From positions 1 to 7,129 of the forward strand of contig JBIINH010000122.1 in the NCBI GenBank assembly GCA_044337585.1: a DNA stretch of 7,129 nucleotides. The letters are read 5' to 3'. The notes beneath the pieces were generated by a model. That model made no database searches. It was not told the origin of the DNA and was given only the letters and a program-made list of their open reading frames with translations. Each line of letters opens with the position of its first letter. Position 1 is the first letter of the stretch. The stretch is from CAYSBE01 sp044337585. GTDB lineage: Bacteria; Bacteroidota; Bacteroidia; UKL13-3. Positions 5,788-7,129 of this stretch are shown one piece after another. Both the position numbers and the translations under genes were made by a program.

Positions 5788-6918
5788 ATGAAATACAAAA
5801 ATAGATACAAAACTTTTGCAGCAATTGGAGTTATTGGCATTTATGCATCAATGCTTTCATGCGGTGATCAAAAACCTGTTGCTACAACAAACGACACCAA
5901 CAAAACAGTAGATCTTTCAACCTTACCACAGGCAGATCAGGATTTGATTAAAAAAGCAAGTGGCATGTTTGGCATATTGCCAACAACAGCAGAAAATCCT
6001 AAAAATACCACAAACGACTCTAAAGTTGAGTTGGGAAAAATGCTTTACCATGACCCTCGCCTTTCAAAAAGTGGATTTATCAGCTGCAACAGCTGTCATA
6101 ATTTAGCAAGCTATGGAGTTGATAATTTACCTACCTCTATCGGACACAAATGGCAATTAGGAGGCCGCAATGCGCCAACAGTATTAAATGCAGCATTTCA
6201 TACCGCACAATTTTGGGATGGGCGCGCAGCCGATGTGGAAGAGCAGGCAAAAGGTCCGATCCTAAATCCAGGTGAAATGGCACACTCCACTGAAAATTTT
6301 ACAGTTGGTGTGATTAAATCTATTGAAAAGTACAATTCCATGTTTGCAAATGCATTTCCGGGAGAAGAAAATCCACTTACGTATGCCAATATAGCCAACG
6401 CCATTGGCGCATTTGAACGTACACTTATTACACCGTCACGTTTTGATAAATACTTACAAGGAGACGTATCTGCACTTAATGAACAAGAAAAAAAGGGATT
6501 AGAAACGTTTATGAATTCAGGTTGTAATGCATGCCACATGACTGCTACATTTGGAGGAAACCTTTATCAGAAATTTGGCGTTACTAAAAACTATTGGGAA
6601 GCAACCGGCAGTAAAACCAAAGATGAAGGTCGCTCTGCCATTACCAAAAATGAAAGTGAGAAATATTTCTTTAAGGTTCCATCATTACGAAATGTAACCC
6701 ATACATATCCATATTTTCATGATGGCAGTATTTGGGATTTAAAACAAGCTATATCCATCATGGGTGAATTGCAGCTAGGTAAAAAACTTACCGAAGCAGA
6801 AGTGAATGATATTGCCGCATTTCTTGAATCACTAACAGGTGAATTGCCTGAATCAGCACGTATGCTTCCTATTTTGCCTGCGTCAACAAATACTACAGCC
6901 CAACCGGTGTTTAATTAA
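5788..6918 (+). CDS. Dihaem cytochrome c peroxidase, predicted lipoprotein
   Basis: The product (376 residues) should reduce hydrogen peroxide to water in the periplasm with electrons from a small cytochrome c or similar donor. Two haem c sites are present: CNSCH (100-104) and CNACH (246-250). Spacing from the first haem matches the bacterial di-haem peroxidases: His120 is placed as the distal ligand of the peroxidatic haem, Trp143 (FWDGRA) as the residue between haems, and Glu163 (PGEM) as the catalytic acid. Met325 is the likely sixth ligand of the electron-transferring haem. The N-terminus has basic residues, a hydrophobic segment (10-22) and Cys25 in MLSCG, a lipoprotein-type cleavage site with Met instead of the usual Leu/Val/Ile at -3. 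The family is often soluble, so membrane anchoring is inferred. A linker of about 30 polar residues follows the Cys. It stands alone, with its own promoter and terminator. MauG-type function is less likely because the Met ligand is kept. Confidence 0.93.
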   Translation: MKYKNRYKTFAAIGVIGIYASMLSCGDQKPVATTNDTNKTVDLSTLPQADQDLIKKASGMFGILPTTAENPKNTTNDSKVELGKMLYHDPRLSKSGFISCNSCHNLASYGVDNLPTSIGHKWQLGGRNAPTVLNAAFHTAQFWDGRAADVEEQAKGPILNPGEMAHSTENFTVGVIKSIEKYNSMFANAFPGEENPLTYANIANAIGAFERTLITPSRFDKYLQGDVSALNEQEKKGLETFMNSGCNACHMTATFGGNLYQKFGVTKNYWEATGSKTKDEGRSAITKNESEKYFFKVPSLRNVTHTYPYFHDGSIWDLKQAISIMGELQLGKKLTEAEVNDIAAFLESLTGELPESARMLPILPASTNTTAQPVFN

Positions 6919-6935
6919 CCGTATTCTTTTTATAT

Positions 6936-6968
6936 AAAAAATGCCCTTCAATATGAAGGGCATTTTTT
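6936..6968. terminator. Strong bidirectional intrinsic terminator
   Basis: A perfect 15-bp stem runs from AAAAAATGCCCTTCA (6936-6950) to its complement (6954-6968) around a three-base ATA loop. Six T follow the GC-containing core in both directions. It lies 17 bases after the peroxidase stop codon and also serves the convergent gene on the right, whose stop codon is inside the stem. Confidence 0.92.
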
Positions 6969-7129
6969 ATTGCTCAAGCGGAAAAACTATCTCAGTCATC
7001 CACATCGCGGTATCGTTTTCCAACTCCGGATCTGTAATGTATATTTCCCTAATCGGACTATTTGTATTCATCACCAATCCATTTGATGAAAGATAATTAT
7101 AAGCCGCTTCGTAAGCAGGCCCCATCTTA
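6967..7129 (-). CDS. C-terminal end of a GyrI-like / AraC effector-binding domain protein (partial)
   Basis: The minus strand is open from the right edge to TAA at 6969-6967, giving the last 53 residues of a protein. The segment starts KMGPAYEAAYNYLSSNGL, continues with PIREIYITDPE and ends WMTEIVFPLEQ. This pattern (a helix with Tyr and Leu followed by NGL, then R/EIYxTDP and a final W-x-TEI-x-FP strand) is what I recall for the C-terminus of GyrI-like small-molecule-binding domains, Pfam AraC effector-binding type. In Bacteroidota such domains occur alone, after an AraC DNA-binding domain, or fused behind an SRPBCC domain; the missing upstream part decides which. The ligand is unknown. The gene converges on the cytochrome c peroxidase gene and shares its terminator. 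Confidence 0.75.
   Translation of the reverse strand, partial: KMGPAYEAAYNYLSSNGLVMNTNSPIREIYITDPELENDTAMWMTEIVFPLEQ

Noticed and set aside
6198..6539. 113-codon minus-strand open frame within the peroxidase gene
   Set aside because: It is antisense to both haem-bearing halves of a clear cytochrome c peroxidase and has no start context or family features.

Overview
The window looks like ordinary chromosomal sequence from a member of the phylum Bacteroidota. Four things support this. There is a DUF5606 protein, a family I know only from that phylum. Three genes have Bacteroidota-type -7 elements (TAnnTTTG) at sensible distances. The starts lack Shine-Dalgarno sequences and have short A-rich leaders. 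The base composition is moderately AT-rich. I cannot place it to genus. Nothing suggests phage, plasmid, insertion sequence or CRISPR.

Layout, left to right: (1) bases 1-60, minus strand: the first 20 codons of a possible exported protein that runs off the left edge. (2) 107-3484, minus: a complete fused acyl-CoA mutase of the IcmF type, with a B12-binding domain, a MeaB-like G-protein chaperone domain and a mutase barrel in one chain. (3) 3485-3614: a divergent intergenic region in which two candidate promoters appear to overlap around a small palindrome. (4) 3615-4166, plus: a DUF5606 protein with a charged, low-complexity tail. (5) 4195-4227: a bidirectional terminator between convergent genes. 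(6) 4246-5646, minus: dihydrolipoyl dehydrogenase. (7) 5647-5787: a second divergent promoter region. (8) 5788-6918, plus: a dihaem cytochrome c peroxidase, predicted to be a lipoprotein. (9) 6936-6968: a strong, nearly symmetric terminator. (10) 6967-7129, minus: the C-terminal end of a GyrI-like (AraC effector-binding type) ligand-binding domain, running off the right edge. No stretch above 300 bases lacks a gene.

The genes alternate in strand, so most are probably separate transcription units. Metabolically, IcmF interconverts branched and linear acyl-CoAs, and dihydrolipoyl dehydrogenase is the E3 subunit of 2-oxoacid dehydrogenase complexes. Both fit branched-chain amino acid or acyl-CoA catabolism, but their closeness is not evidence of a shared operon. 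The peroxidase removes hydrogen peroxide in the periplasm and is functionally independent.

I found no convincing undescribed multi-gene system. The points most worth a second look are the mixed active-site residues and the inserted segment in the IcmF mutase domain, the overlapping divergent promoters between icmF and the DUF5606 gene, and the uncharacterised DUF5606 protein with its basic tail.
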